Below, piece after piece: positions 15,881-24,024 of a stretch of DNA of 40,699 nt. Each line of letters opens with the position of its first letter. Position 1 is the first letter of the stretch. The position numbers were made by a program, and so were the translations under genes. The notes under the pieces are model-generated. The model searched no databases. It was not told the origin of the DNA and saw nothing but the letters and a program-made list of their open reading frames with translations. The stretch is taken from positions 1 to 40,699 of the forward strand of contig JASLGM010000042.1 in assembly GCA_030150045.1 (NCBI GenBank), given 5' to 3'. The DNA is from Taishania sp. (lineage in GTDB: Bacteria > Bacteroidota > Bacteroidia > Flavobacteriales_D > Crocinitomicaceae).

Positions 15881-17533
15881 ATGGAATTTGATTTGCCAAA
15901 AGAAAATTCATCTATCATCAAAGTAATTGGTGTAGGAGGAGGGGGAAGCAATGCTGTAAACCACATGTACAGACAAGGCATTGTAGGAGTTGACTTTATC
16001 GTTTGTAATACAGATACACAGGCGTTAGATATCTCTCCAGTTCCTTATAAAATACAATTAGGAGCCTCTTTAACTGAAGGCCGTGGTGCAGGTTCTATTC
16101 CTGAAATTGGAAAGAATTCTGCTGTTGAAAATATTGAAGAAATAAAAGAATTACTGGCTAATAATACTAAAATGGTATTCGTTACTGCTGGAATGGGTGG
16201 TGGTACTGGTACAGGAGCCGCTCCTATTGTGTCGCAAGTAGCTAAAGAAATGGGAATTCTTACGGTGGGTATCGTTACTGTGCCCTTCAATTTTGAAGGA
16301 CGTAAAAGACGTCAACAAGCAGAAGAAGGACTTGAAGCAATTCGTCAAAATGTAGATACATTATTAGTTATTAATAATGAACGTTTACGTGAAATCACAG
16401 GAAATCTTACGATTGGTAATGCCTTCTCTCAAGCAGATGACGTATTAGCTATCGCTGCAAGAGGAATCGCAGAAATGATTTCCGTTACTGGTGCAATGAA
16501 CGTGGATTTCAATGACGTAAATACAGTAATGAAAGATAGTGGAGTAGCAATTATGGGTAGCGCTGTTTCTGAAGGTGATGATCGTGCTATTACTGCTGTT
16601 AAAGAAGCGTTGTCTTCTCCATTATTAAATGACAACGACATCCGTGGTGCAAAATATGTATTGTTGAACATTACGTATGGTGATAAAGAAGTCTTAATGG
16701 ATGAGATTACTGAAATCACAAGCCATATTCAAGATGAAGCTGGTGAAACAGCAGATGTGATTTGGGGGCATGGTTATGATTCTACTTTAGGAGATAAACT
16801 TTGTATCACTTTGATTGCTACTGGATTTGCTAGTTCGCCAATAACGGGTTACGAAAAAGCTCTTGTAAAACAGGTTTCTGTTTTAGAGGAGACAAAAAAA
16901 AATGTAGAGGTTGTAACTGATAGCCCGTTCAATGGAGCTCGAGAAATTACCGCTGTTCAAGATGAACCGTTTATTAAAACAATTCAGAAGGAAGCACCAG
17001 TGGTGAATGAAGCGCCTGTTCAGGAGCCGGTGAGAACGGTGTATGTGGAGCCAGAGCCGCAACAAATTACTTTAGATTGGGACGCTGAAGATTTGATTCC
17101 TCGCGTTCAGCCAACTCCAGTAGTTAATGAACCTGTTGTTCAACCAACATATGTTGTGGAGCAACCTGTTCAAGCACCAACCGTTGAAAATATTGAAGTT
17201 GTGCGTTATACTTTAGATGATGAAATGGAAGAGCGTGTTGAGAATCAAGTGAGACCAACAGTAGCAAGTCCAGCAATGTCTCCGGAGGAAATGCAACGCA
17301 AACAAACAGAAAGAATGGTTAAGATTCAAGAGTATACTACGCGTTTGAAAAAAGCAGAAGGGGTAGCTCAGTTTGAAAATGAACCAGCTTATAAAAGAAG
17401 AAATATCCAATTGGATTTGAATAATAACTACTCTTCGAACGAAAATAACTCTCGTTTTAATGTTTCTATTGATCAAACAGGAGAAACAAAACTAAGAACA
17501 GGAAATACATTTTTACACGATAACGTAGATTGA
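15881..17533 (+). CDS. ftsZ: Cell division GTPase FtsZ
   Basis: The tubulin-like GTPase that forms the division ring. The globular part (about residues 10-325) contains the nucleotide loops GVGGGGSNAV and GGGTGTG (107-113 region), NNERL and the T7-loop NVDFNDV. It is followed by a long variable linker rich in Pro, Val, Glu and Gln and a conserved tail that ends in NTFLHDNVD. This tail is typical of Bacteroidota FtsZ and binds FtsA. At 550 residues it is much longer than E. coli FtsZ (383), because of the linker. The 48-base gap after ftsA is the longest in the cluster. Confidence 0.97.
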   Translation: MEFDLPKENSSIIKVIGVGGGGSNAVNHMYRQGIVGVDFIVCNTDTQALDISPVPYKIQLGASLTEGRGAGSIPEIGKNSAVENIEEIKELLANNTKMVFVTAGMGGGTGTGAAPIVSQVAKEMGILTVGIVTVPFNFEGRKRRQQAEEGLEAIRQNVDTLLVINNERLREITGNLTIGNAFSQADDVLAIAARGIAEMISVTGAMNVDFNDVNTVMKDSGVAIMGSAVSEGDDRAITAVKEALSSPLLNDNDIRGAKYVLLNITYGDKEVLMDEITEITSHIQDEAGETADVIWGHGYDSTLGDKLCITLIATGFASSPITGYEKALVKQVSVLEETKKNVEVVTDSPFNGAREITAVQDEPFIKTIQKEAPVVNEAPVQEPVRTVYVEPEPQQITLDWDAEDLIPRVQPTPVVNEPVVQPTYVVEQPVQAPTVENIEVVRYTLDDEMEERVENQVRPTVASPAMSPEEMQRKQTERMVKIQEYTTRLKKAEGVAQFENEPAYKRRNIQLDLNNNYSSNENNSRFNVSIDQTGETKLRTGNTFLHDNVD

Positions 17534-17535
17534 TT

Positions 17536-17991
17536 ATGGGATTCATGGAAATCATATCCGCTGACATAAAAACAGCAATGTTAGCAAAGGAAAAAGAAAA
17601 ATTAGCAGCGTTAAGAGATATCAAAGCTAAATTGATGTTAGAAGCAACTTCTGGATCTGGAGATTCTGAAGTGTCTGATGCAACAGCTGCTAAAATTGTC
17701 ATGAAGTTGCATAAGCAAAGAATGGAAACCTATCAATTGTACATTGAACAAGGGAGAGAAGACTTGGCAGCTGATGAACTTTTTCAAGCTAATGTGATTG
17801 AACATTACTTGCCAAAAATGATGTCGGAAGACGAAGTGGCAGCAAAAGTAAAAGAAACAATCCTTTCTATTGGTGCAACAGGACCACAAGATATGGGGAA
17901 AATAATGGGCGTGTTAAGCAAAGAATTAGCAGGAAAAGCTGAAGGACATCTGATCTCAAAGCAGGTTAAAGAACAACTTAGCATGTTATAA
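17536..17991 (+). CDS. GatB/YqeY domain protein
   Basis: A 151-residue soluble helical protein of the YqeY family, related to the tail domain of the GatB subunit of tRNA amidotransferase. Recognisable parts are the opening ISADIKTAMLAKEKEKLAALRDIKAKL, ETYQLYIEQGREDLA, EHYLPKMMSEDEV and the closing GPQDMGKIMGVLSKEL. The cellular role is not firmly known; a link to tRNA metabolism is inferred from the domain. I use the ATG at 17536, two bases after the ftsZ stop; an upstream TTG overlaps ftsZ. It is the last gene before the terminator at 18026-18060. Confidence 0.9.
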   Translation: MGFMEIISADIKTAMLAKEKEKLAALRDIKAKLMLEATSGSGDSEVSDATAAKIVMKLHKQRMETYQLYIEQGREDLAADELFQANVIEHYLPKMMSEDEVAAKVKETILSIGATGPQDMGKIMGVLSKELAGKAEGHLISKQVKEQLSML

Positions 17992-18025
17992 TCTTCTTTT
18001 TTACTTCGTTTACAGTTAAGAAGGA

Positions 18026-18060
18026 AAGTCGGGTCATGGTGGTTATGGCCCGGCTTTTTT
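18026..18060 (+). terminator. Terminator of the dcw operon
   Basis: A 12-bp stem (18026-18037 with 18045-18056, including two wobble pairs) is closed by a 7-nt loop, and its 3' arm runs into six T residues. It sits 34 bases after the YqeY-like gene and is a strong candidate for the end of the transcript begun at mraZ. Confidence 0.85.
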
Positions 18061-18084
18061 ATTGTTAAATTTTTTACATACTGG

Positions 18085-18115
18085 TTGCATTAACTTAATT
18101 TTAATTGTATTTTTA
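18085..18115 (+). promoter_or_regulatory. Promoter of the T9SS cargo gene
   Basis: TTG (18085-18087) lies 20 nt upstream of TATTTTTA (18108-18115). The spacing matches the Bacteroidota -33/-7 pattern and only the last G of TAnnTTTG is replaced. It falls between the dcw terminator and the ATG at 18131. Confidence 0.5.
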
Positions 18116-18130
18116 TCAAAAACATTTGTG

Positions 18131-19906
18131 ATGAAGAATAATTTACTTTTTTTATCTGCATTCTGTGTCTCTACATTAGTTAGTGCTCAAGAGCAGATTG
18201 CACCACGTACTTCAATTGTAGGTGAGATGCTAAACAAACAAACAACAGTTAGAAACAATGATGTTGCAAAAGCAGCTTTGTTGACACAAGACTTTACAAC
18301 TTCTTTTGGCGGTTTTACACGCTCAAAAGGGGGGGCTTCTACTGCTCCAGGAACAGTTTGGGAAGTGACTGGTAACGGGGCTACTTATTCAGGAGCTGAT
18401 CAAGTTGGTCTTGAAGAGTACTTAGTTTCTCCTGAAATTACAATTCCAGCTAGTTATACGTATTTACGTATTGCTTCTGAAATCAATATTAATCCAGCTT
18501 GGTTTGTAGGTACAACTACAACAGGTAGAGGAGGAATTTTTGAGATCGATTATACAATCGATAATGGTACTACATGGGTTAACATGTGGAAAGATACTCC
18601 AATTAATAATGCTGCTCAACACAAAGCAACAGCAACTTTAGGATGGGAAAAAGCAGGAGGATTTACTCCATTCACTGTTTATGCTACAATTCCTGCAGGA
18701 TTAGAAGGTGAAACTTTGAAATTCCGTTATGCTTATAAAGGTACAAACTCAGCAACTGTTTACGTTGATAATGTTGTTGTAGATGAATTTCCTGAAGATG
18801 CAGTAGTAATGAACGCAATTATTCCTGGTGATTTGGGACAAAAGATCGGTTACGTAGGTTATCCTTTAAATCAAGCTGATTTCTTAGGAATGTCGATCGC
18901 TTTCTTAAACTATGGTAAAGCAGATGCAACTAGAGCGTTTTCTTATAAAATCTTAAAAGGTGCTGTTGAAGTTGCTACAGGTGATATTGCCGCTTCACGT
19001 GTTTTACCTTTTGGAACTTGGGATACGCTTAAATTCTTATCTACGTATAAACCTACTGAAGTTGGTGATTATAAATTTATCATTACTGAAACTGCTGGAT
19101 CTAACGTTGTAACTCACGAAAAATTATTCAAAGTTACTCCTACGTTCTACGAAGCAGCGAGAATTGATGGTGGATCTTTTTACCACTATAGATCTTATTG
19201 GTTAATCGGTCAAACTGCCCCGCCAGCTGAACCAATGAAAATTGGAACTATTTATGAGATTAAAGAGGAGGATAAATTGGGAGGTATGCGTGTTGCGTTT
19301 GGTGCTACTACAGTTCCTCAAACTGTAACCGTTGAAGTGCACAAAGGAGCTCAAGGTGGTAACATCTCTTTATATGAAGGTGAATACACAATCCCAGCAT
19401 CAGAAATTAGTTCTGGTGGAAGCATCAAATACTCTACTATTTTATTTGAAGATATAGTAGAAGTGTTTCCTGGTGATGATATCATTCTTTCTGTTAAAAC
19501 AAACCCAAATACAGCTTTAGCAATTGTTGCTTCAGATAGAGACGACAATGGTACCACAATCTGTAATGGTGCATTTGGTGTTGGTGGAGCTACAGGATGG
19601 TTCGTAGGATTTGATGTTCAATTTGCTATTGGTGGAATTTTCCAACGTGATTTAGCTGTAACAAATGTAAAAGGAATGGAAAATGTTACTGTTTTCCCTA
19701 ACCCTTCTACAGGAATCTTTAACATCACTAGCTCTGATAATGAAGTGTTAACTGTTTCAGTTAAAGATATTGCTGGTAAAGAAGTTTCTTCTTCTACAAT
19801 TTTCGGAAACGGAACAGTAGATTTAGCAAACTTTGGTGCTGGTGTTTACATCTTAGAATTATCTAACGGTACAAACCGTTCTGCACAACGTGTAGTAGTT
19901 AAATAA
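18131..19906 (+). CDS. Secreted protein with T9SS type A sorting domain
   Basis: A 591-residue exported protein. It has a signal peptide (residues 1-20, ending SAQ), then a choice-of-anchor/jelly-roll-like beta region (about 40-220, with FTTSFGGF, LVSPEITIPA, FEIDYTIDNGTTWVNMW and YVDNVVVDEF), a further beta-rich middle, and a C-terminal sorting domain (about 520-591). The sorting domain shows VFPNPSTGIFNI, VSVKDIAGKEV, GAGVYILELSNG and the terminal QRVVVK. Such proteins cross the outer membrane by the type IX system and are anchored or released. No catalytic motif is evident. I start at the ATG at 18131, which gives a clean signal peptide; an upstream in-frame codon at 18062 would add 23 residues inside the promoter. 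It has its own promoter and terminator. Confidence 0.92.
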   Translation: MKNNLLFLSAFCVSTLVSAQEQIAPRTSIVGEMLNKQTTVRNNDVAKAALLTQDFTTSFGGFTRSKGGASTAPGTVWEVTGNGATYSGADQVGLEEYLVSPEITIPASYTYLRIASEININPAWFVGTTTTGRGGIFEIDYTIDNGTTWVNMWKDTPINNAAQHKATATLGWEKAGGFTPFTVYATIPAGLEGETLKFRYAYKGTNSATVYVDNVVVDEFPEDAVVMNAIIPGDLGQKIGYVGYPLNQADFLGMSIAFLNYGKADATRAFSYKILKGAVEVATGDIAASRVLPFGTWDTLKFLSTYKPTEVGDYKFIITETAGSNVVTHEKLFKVTPTFYEAARIDGGSFYHYRSYWLIGQTAPPAEPMKIGTIYEIKEEDKLGGMRVAFGATTVPQTVTVEVHKGAQGGNISLYEGEYTIPASEISSGGSIKYSTILFEDIVEVFPGDDIILSVKTNPNTALAIVASDRDDNGTTICNGAFGVGGATGWFVGFDVQFAIGGIFQRDLAVTNVKGMENVTVFPNPSTGIFNITSSDNEVLTVSVKDIAGKEVSSSTIFGNGTVDLANFGAGVYILELSNGTNRSAQRVVVK

Positions 19907-19930
19907 TAATCGTATTTCACGATATAATTT

Positions 19931-19960
19931 AAAAGGGATACTTCGGTATCCCTTTTTTTT
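19931..19960 (+). terminator. Terminator after the T9SS cargo gene
   Basis: An 11-bp perfect stem (19931-19941 with 19946-19956) capped by a stable TTCG tetraloop, whose 3' arm merges into a run of eight T residues. Confidence 0.9.
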
Positions 19961-19976
19961 GTTTCAAACTTATGCT

Positions 19977-19984
19977 TATTTTTG
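19977..19984 (+). promoter_or_regulatory. -7 promoter box of fabD
   Basis: TATTTTTG is an exact TAnnTTTG match 18 bases before the fabD ATG. The nearest upstream TTTG (19958-19961) is 15 nt away, shorter than the usual 19-21, so only the -7 part is well supported. Confidence 0.5.
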
Positions 19985-20002
19985 AGCAAAAATTAACGAA
20001 TT

Positions 20003-20887
20003 ATGAAGGCATACGTTTTTCCCGGACAAGGAGCACAATTCTCTGGAATGGGTCAAGATCTATATGAAAAATCTGAATTAGCACGATCTATGTTCGATAA
20101 AGCTAATGAGGTTTTAGGTTTCAATATTTCTCAAATTATGTTTCACGGAAGTGACGAGGAGTTAAGACAAACAAAAGTAACCCAACCCGCAATCTTTTTG
20201 CATTCAACTATTTTGGCAGCTTGTCTTGGTGACGAATTCCAACCAGATATGGTAGCAGGTCACTCGCTTGGAGAAATTTCAGCCTTGGTAGCTAATAAAG
20301 TTTTACGATTCGAAGATGGTCTACGCTTGGTTTCTGAACGTGCCTTGGCCATGCAAGATGCTTGTGAAGCTGTTCCGTCTACAATGGCTGCAATATTAGG
20401 CTTGGAAGATCAGGTTGTAGAAGAAATTTGTGCTTCAATTGATGATGTTGTCGTTGCTGCAAACTATAACTGTCCAGGGCAATTGGTGATTTCTGGTGAA
20501 GTAAATGCGGTGAAGGAAGCTTGCGAAAAGTTGACTGAGGCAGGTGCTAAACGGGCTATGTTATTACAAGTCGGTGGAGCCTTCCATTCGCCTTTGATGG
20601 AACCTGCTAGAGAGCGTTTGGCGGCTGCGATTCAAGCAACTGATTTCAATACGCCTTCTTGCCCAGTTTATCAAAATACTACGGCATCTGCAGTGACGAA
20701 TCCTGAGGAAATTAAGGCTAATTTGTTGGTGCAATTAACTTCTCCCGTTCGTTGGACGCAATCTATGCAACAAATGATTAAAGATGGTGCTAGAGAGGTG
20801 GTTGAAGTAGGTCCAGGAAAGGTGCTTCAGGGCTTGTTTAAGAAGGTCGATCGCGCTTTCCCTACATCGTCTGCAGAATTGGCGTAA
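20003..20887 (+). CDS. fabD: Malonyl-CoA:ACP transacylase FabD
   Basis: A cytoplasmic enzyme that moves the malonyl group from CoA to acyl carrier protein, supplying extender units to fatty-acid synthesis. The 294-residue protein shows FPGQGAQFSGMG at the start, the nucleophile elbow GHSLG with Ser88, the GAFHSPLM motif with the catalytic histidine, and VEVGPGKVL near the end. Length is normal. It stands alone, between a terminator upstream and the family B element downstream, rather than in a fab operon. Confidence 0.96.
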   Translation: MKAYVFPGQGAQFSGMGQDLYEKSELARSMFDKANEVLGFNISQIMFHGSDEELRQTKVTQPAIFLHSTILAACLGDEFQPDMVAGHSLGEISALVANKVLRFEDGLRLVSERALAMQDACEAVPSTMAAILGLEDQVVEEICASIDDVVVAANYNCPGQLVISGEVNAVKEACEKLTEAGAKRAMLLQVGGAFHSPLMEPARERLAAAIQATDFNTPSCPVYQNTTASAVTNPEEIKANLLVQLTSPVRWTQSMQQMIKDGAREVVEVGPGKVLQGLFKKVDRAFPTSSAELA

Positions 20888-20949
20888 ACTTCGGTTAAAA
20901 TAATGTAAAATAGTGTGTAGCTCGATTATGATGAAATTTTGCTCTTTTT

Positions 20950-21045
20950 GGGCGTTACCTTTCAGGTCGGGCTATTCGTTACAAGTCCTCACCCTTTCCA
21001 ATAAATTGGACAGGGCTGTGGGCTTTTCACTGCAATCCCTAACGC
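20950..21045 (+). repeat. Structured repeat family B, copy 1
   Basis: A 96-bp element beginning GGGCGTTACC and ending ATCCCTAACGC, sharing its core with 40238-40407. The ends pair (GCGTTA 20952-20957 with TAACGC 21040-21045). Arm 1 is short: CCT with AGG around 20958-20966. The constant linker GGGCTATTCGTTA follows. Arm 2 is AAGTCC (20983-20988) with GGGCTT (21020-21025), CCCT with AGGG inside it, and a TCCAA/TTGGA tip with a TAAA loop. One pair in arm 2 is a T-G wobble on this strand, which favours the + strand as the RNA. It starts 62 bases after the fabD stop. I cannot name the family. Confidence 0.7.
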
Positions 21046-21158
21046 GAAATCTTGGTGCAAACCCTTGTTTTTCTGCAATCGGATGATGAAGATGGAAACG
21101 AAGAGGGCATTCTTGATACGATTATGCTTTACATACTTTAATTAGATAAGTTATATAG
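21046..21158. other. Spacer between family B element and terminator
   Basis: No reading frame or recognisable RNA gene. Together with the family B element, the bidirectional terminator and the family A element this fills the 533-base gap between fabD and the TPR gene. Confidence 0.5.
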
Positions 21159-21200
21159 ATACAAAAAAGGGCTTCTTGTTTAAGAAGCCCTTTTTTGTAT
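21159..21200. terminator. Bidirectional terminator
   Basis: A perfect 19-bp stem (21159-21177 with 21182-21200) with a GTTT loop. The stem contains GGGCTTCTT flanked by six A residues on the left and six T residues on the right, so it can act as an intrinsic terminator in both directions. It serves fabD or the family B RNA on the + strand, and could back up the TPR gene on the minus strand. Confidence 0.9.
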
Positions 21201-21255
21201 TTTGTAATGTGTTATTCGAATTGTTTTTGTACTGTTTTTTTGTAAACAGATTTCA

Positions 21256-21398
21256 GCTAGGGTGGAGTGCGATAGCTAAACGTAGGGTAATAAGTGTGAA
21301 CGCTAGTTTGTCACTGCGACCAACGGAAGCACGGGGCAAACAGCTAGAGAACCTTGTTACCGTAGTTTACTAAAGCGCGTAAACCGTTAAAGCTGCCA
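21256..21398 (+). repeat. Structured repeat family A, copy 2
   Basis: A 143-bp partner of the element at 178-321. It has the AGCTA/TAGCT hairpin (21255-21259 with 21273-21277), an outer stem 21286-21294 with 21353-21361 (GGTAATAAG with CTTGTTACC, all nine positions paired), an inner stem 21306-21310 with 21337-21341 (GTTTG with CAAAC), and the same loop ACCAACGGAAG (21319-21329). Compared with copy 1, the inner stem has two compensated pair changes. It ends 22 bases before the 3' end of the minus-strand TPR gene, the same placement as copy 1. A frame at 21176-21373 crosses the terminator and this repeat and is not a gene. Confidence 0.75.
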
Positions 21399-21420
21399 AA
21401 AAAAATCAATCAAACGCTAA

Positions 21421-23019
21421 TTATTTCTTTTGTAACTTGAAAAAAGCCGTTGCTTTTTCGTCCGTCGGATCCAAAGATTGTACTAAAGTAAAGTACTCGG
21501 TTGCTTTATCCATGTTCTTTTGGATGTGGTTGATGGTTCCCAAATAGCTCGCTGATTCCACTGCAATAGCTTTGTAGCCACCTTTCATATCGTCTGGACT
21601 GATTAAGGACAACACTTTTTCGTAATGAGGTATTGCCAAACCTTCGTTGTTAGTGTCCATTCTCAAGACTGTACGTGCCTTCCAGAAGTATCCACCCGCA
21701 TAGTTAGGAGAAGAAACGATTACTACGTCAAATGCTTTTTCAGCCGCTTCAAATTGCTCGCTTGCAAACAAAGCACGACCCCATTCTTGGTATTCGTTCA
21801 ATGTCAAGTTATCCATTTTGTCTGCTCTTTTTGCTTCGAACATTTGTGCAGCTAAGGCATATTCTTTTGTGGTATTCAAATAGAAATCGGCCAAAATACC
21901 ATAGTAATATTGTTTACCAGCTGGTGTTTTTTCAAACTCGATTGCCTTATTTAATTCCGCTTTGTATTTGTCGTTATCACCTTCTAGTTTAGCGAAGTCA
22001 GCCATTGTTTCATAATCGGAAGAGTGTACCAATTTAGGGTAATTAGCAAAGATTTTTTCTGTTACTTCTTTTCCTTTTTGGACATCTACTTTTTCACCTT
22101 TTAAAGCCAATTTAACGATAGAAGTTCCTTCAATACGTAAAGTATACGCATTACTGAATCCTTTTTCGTTCAATTGATTGATTTGTGTCAATGCTTCTTG
22201 GAATTTTCCAGCTGCAAATAGGGAAGAAGCGTATCTGTATCTTGCTTTTTCGCTATCGTTCAGCTTGATGTATTTTTCCCATAATGGTAAAGCTGCATCG
22301 AATTGGTTGTATTCCATGTTTAACTCCGCTTGTGCACGGTAAGTTGGTGCATAGTTTGGATCCATTTCGATAGCTGTGCTAAACATTTCGTTTGCCAATT
22401 TCGGGTTTTTCGCACGTTGGTACAATTGTGCTTTACGCACCATAACTTTTGCATCGTTGTTGATGTCAGAAGCTAAGTTGTAGCTTTTCATTGCTGCTGA
22501 TGCGTTTTTAGGATTTACAATTTGTGCATCTCCTAAAAGCAAATAGTTTTCTTGGTTTTTCCCGTCTATTGCAATTGCGTTTTCCAATAATTTGATCGCA
22601 ACATCTGTATTTTTGATGTCTAATTTGCTGTATATCACAGCCATTTGACGCATTAGTTCAGGGTTTTTTCTTTTTGTCGCTTTAAGAAGGTCTCTCATTA
22701 CGTTTCCTGCACATGTTGTATCACCGTTGATCCACGCTAATTTAGCTTTTGCCAATTTCGCATAGTTATTATCTGCTGCGCTTTCACCTGCTTTTTTATA
22801 CGTTGCTTTTGCTTCTTCTACGTCATTTCCCGCCAAGAAGTTTTCTGCTTGATAAAAGTATAATTCTGGATTTGTAGGATTGCTTGCAATTAGTTTTTGA
22901 AAAATGTTTTCAGAAACGTCATGGCGCTCGTTCGTTGTTTCACGAATTCCATCTGCCAAGGTTTGTCCAAAACTCACACCGCTAATTAATGTAGCAACTG
23001 AAACGAATATTCTTTTCAT
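21421..23019 (-). CDS. Exported tetratricopeptide-repeat protein
   Basis: A 532-residue protein with a signal peptide (about residues 1-19, ending FGQ) followed by TPR-like helical repeats along most of its length. Examples are NPELYFYQAENFLAGNDVEEAKATYKKA, YAPTYRAQAELNMEYNQFDAALPLWEKYIKL and the final KATEYFTLVQSLDPTDEKA. It is probably a periplasmic scaffold or partner protein. It follows the PstS-like lipoprotein after 101 bases, at the end of the TonB locus. TPR proteins often sit in this place in Bacteroidota, so a role beside TonB-dependent transport is likely but not shown. It has its own promoter box at 23103-23110. Confidence 0.9.
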   Translation of the reverse strand: MKRIFVSVATLISGVSFGQTLADGIRETTNERHDVSENIFQKLIASNPTNPELYFYQAENFLAGNDVEEAKATYKKAGESAADNNYAKLAKAKLAWINGDTTCAGNVMRDLLKATKRKNPELMRQMAVIYSKLDIKNTDVAIKLLENAIAIDGKNQENYLLLGDAQIVNPKNASAAMKSYNLASDINNDAKVMVRKAQLYQRAKNPKLANEMFSTAIEMDPNYAPTYRAQAELNMEYNQFDAALPLWEKYIKLNDSEKARYRYASSLFAAGKFQEALTQINQLNEKGFSNAYTLRIEGTSIVKLALKGEKVDVQKGKEVTEKIFANYPKLVHSSDYETMADFAKLEGDNDKYKAELNKAIEFEKTPAGKQYYYGILADFYLNTTKEYALAAQMFEAKRADKMDNLTLNEYQEWGRALFASEQFEAAEKAFDVVIVSSPNYAGGYFWKARTVLRMDTNNEGLAIPHYEKVLSLISPDDMKGGYKAIAVESASYLGTINHIQKNMDKATEYFTLVQSLDPTDEKATAFFKLQKK

Positions 23020-23065
23020 AGTTTTTAATTTTTAAGATCATTACGATCTAAAAGGTATAATCAAT

Positions 23066-23092
23066 ATCCTTGCCATTATCTATTACAAGGAT
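23066..23092 (-). other. Leader hairpin upstream of the TPR gene
   Basis: ATCCTTG (23066-23072) pairs with CAAGGAT (23086-23092) around a 13-nt loop in the predicted 5' leader. A smaller AGATC/GATCT hairpin (about 23033-23047) lies closer to the start. Neither is followed by a U run in the sense of the gene, so they are leader structure rather than terminators. Confidence 0.35.
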
Positions 23093-23102
23093 GGTTTGTG
23101 TT

Positions 23103-23110
23103 CAAATTTA
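23103..23110 (-). promoter_or_regulatory. -7 promoter box of the TPR gene
   Basis: On the minus strand it reads TAAATTTG, an exact TAnnTTTG match about 84 bases upstream of the TPR start. This would allow the TPR gene to be transcribed apart from the genes before it. Confidence 0.45.
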
Positions 23111-23120
23111 GTTAAAATAA

Positions 23121-24020
23121 TTATTCTGTAATGCTGATTACACGAGCAACTTTATTTGCAGGAACCAACGATGATTTAAGAATAATTAGTTGCCCTTTTT
23201 CTGTTGTCAGGAAATTGATGAATCCTGCATTCAATGATTGTCTTGACGCTTTGCTAATAATGTAAAGTGATCGAGTTAACGGATATTCTTTAGTGTAGAT
23301 ATAAGCTTGGAAGGGTTTAAAGAAGTCCTGTTTTTCGTCATTATATATCGCCAGTACATTTATCCCGTCTAAGAAATCAAGTGTTTTTGGGTCGTCTTCA
23401 TCGCTAATCCAGTTAACTCCAATTACACCCATCGTATTTTTGTTTTCTTTCACCAAATTGATGACCTCTTCATTGGAGTTTGCAGCATATACGTTTTTCG
23501 GGAATTCATTGATATTCGCCAATTTTTTCAAATAGTTATAGTTTGCAGAATGGTTTTTATCAAATATGACGCTGATTTTCTTGCCATTAGACCATAAAGA
23601 GTCTTTTCCTTCTAGTATGCGCACTAACTTCTGAACGGTGATTGTTGTGTCCTTGTTGTCTATGTTTGTAATGAGGGTTACTGCATCATGTGCGATAATG
23701 TCTTCTTTTACTTCTACTTGTTTAGCACGAAGTTTAATTTTTTCATTTTCGGTGAACGAACGTGTAATGGCAATGGATTTTGTTTCATTGTCAAAAAAGC
23801 GTTTGATAATTTCATCTTCTGGTAGGTAAACACCAACAATATTATTGTCTAGGTTAAATCCAGAGAAAGTGTGTATGCTTGTTTCAAAAAGCGGTTTATA
23901 GGATTCTTCGACAAAGAAAGTCGCTTCTTTTCTTTTTTCTTCCTTATTAGTTTCCTTTTGCTCGTTGGCACAGCTAGATAAACATAATGCGGTGATTGCC
24001 AAAATTCCTAACTTTTTCAT
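23121..24020 (-). CDS. PstS-like substrate-binding lipoprotein
   Basis: A 299-residue predicted lipoprotein (signal with LSSC, acylated Cys17) carrying a periplasmic binding fold of the phosphate-binding PstS-like type. Family-like parts are SIAITRSFTENEK, IAHDAVTLITN, VQKLVRILEGK, NTMGVIGVNWISD and the C-terminal YPLTRSLYIISKASRQSLNAGFINFLTTEKGQLIILKSSLVP. No ABC transporter genes are in view, so this is probably not a standard phosphate importer. Its location in the tonB/exb locus suggests a partner of TonB-dependent uptake, which is inference. It lies four bases after the small membrane gene. Confidence 0.85.
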   Translation of the reverse strand: MKKLGILAITALCLSSCANEQKETNKEEKRKEATFFVEESYKPLFETSIHTFSGFNLDNNIVGVYLPEDEIIKRFFDNETKSIAITRSFTENEKIKLRAKQVEVKEDIIAHDAVTLITNIDNKDTTITVQKLVRILEGKDSLWSNGKKISVIFDKNHSANYNYLKKLANINEFPKNVYAANSNEEVINLVKENKNTMGVIGVNWISDEDDPKTLDFLDGINVLAIYNDEKQDFFKPFQAYIYTKEYPLTRSLYIISKASRQSLNAGFINFLTTEKGQLIILKSSLVPANKVARVISITE

Positions 24021-24024
24021 AATC

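Noticed and set aside
20918..21045. A tRNA or tmRNA gene in the gap after fabD
   Set aside because: The pairing pattern is not a cloverleaf and no T-loop GTTCRANNC is present; the similarity to 40238-40407 explains the structure better.
21176..21373. Plus-strand 65-codon frame
   Set aside because: It begins inside the terminator stem and runs through the family A repeat; no protein features.
178..21398. A CRISPR array or insertion sequence formed by the repeated elements
   Set aside because: The copies are few, long, diverged and far apart, with no spacers, terminal inverted repeats with target duplications or transposase gene.
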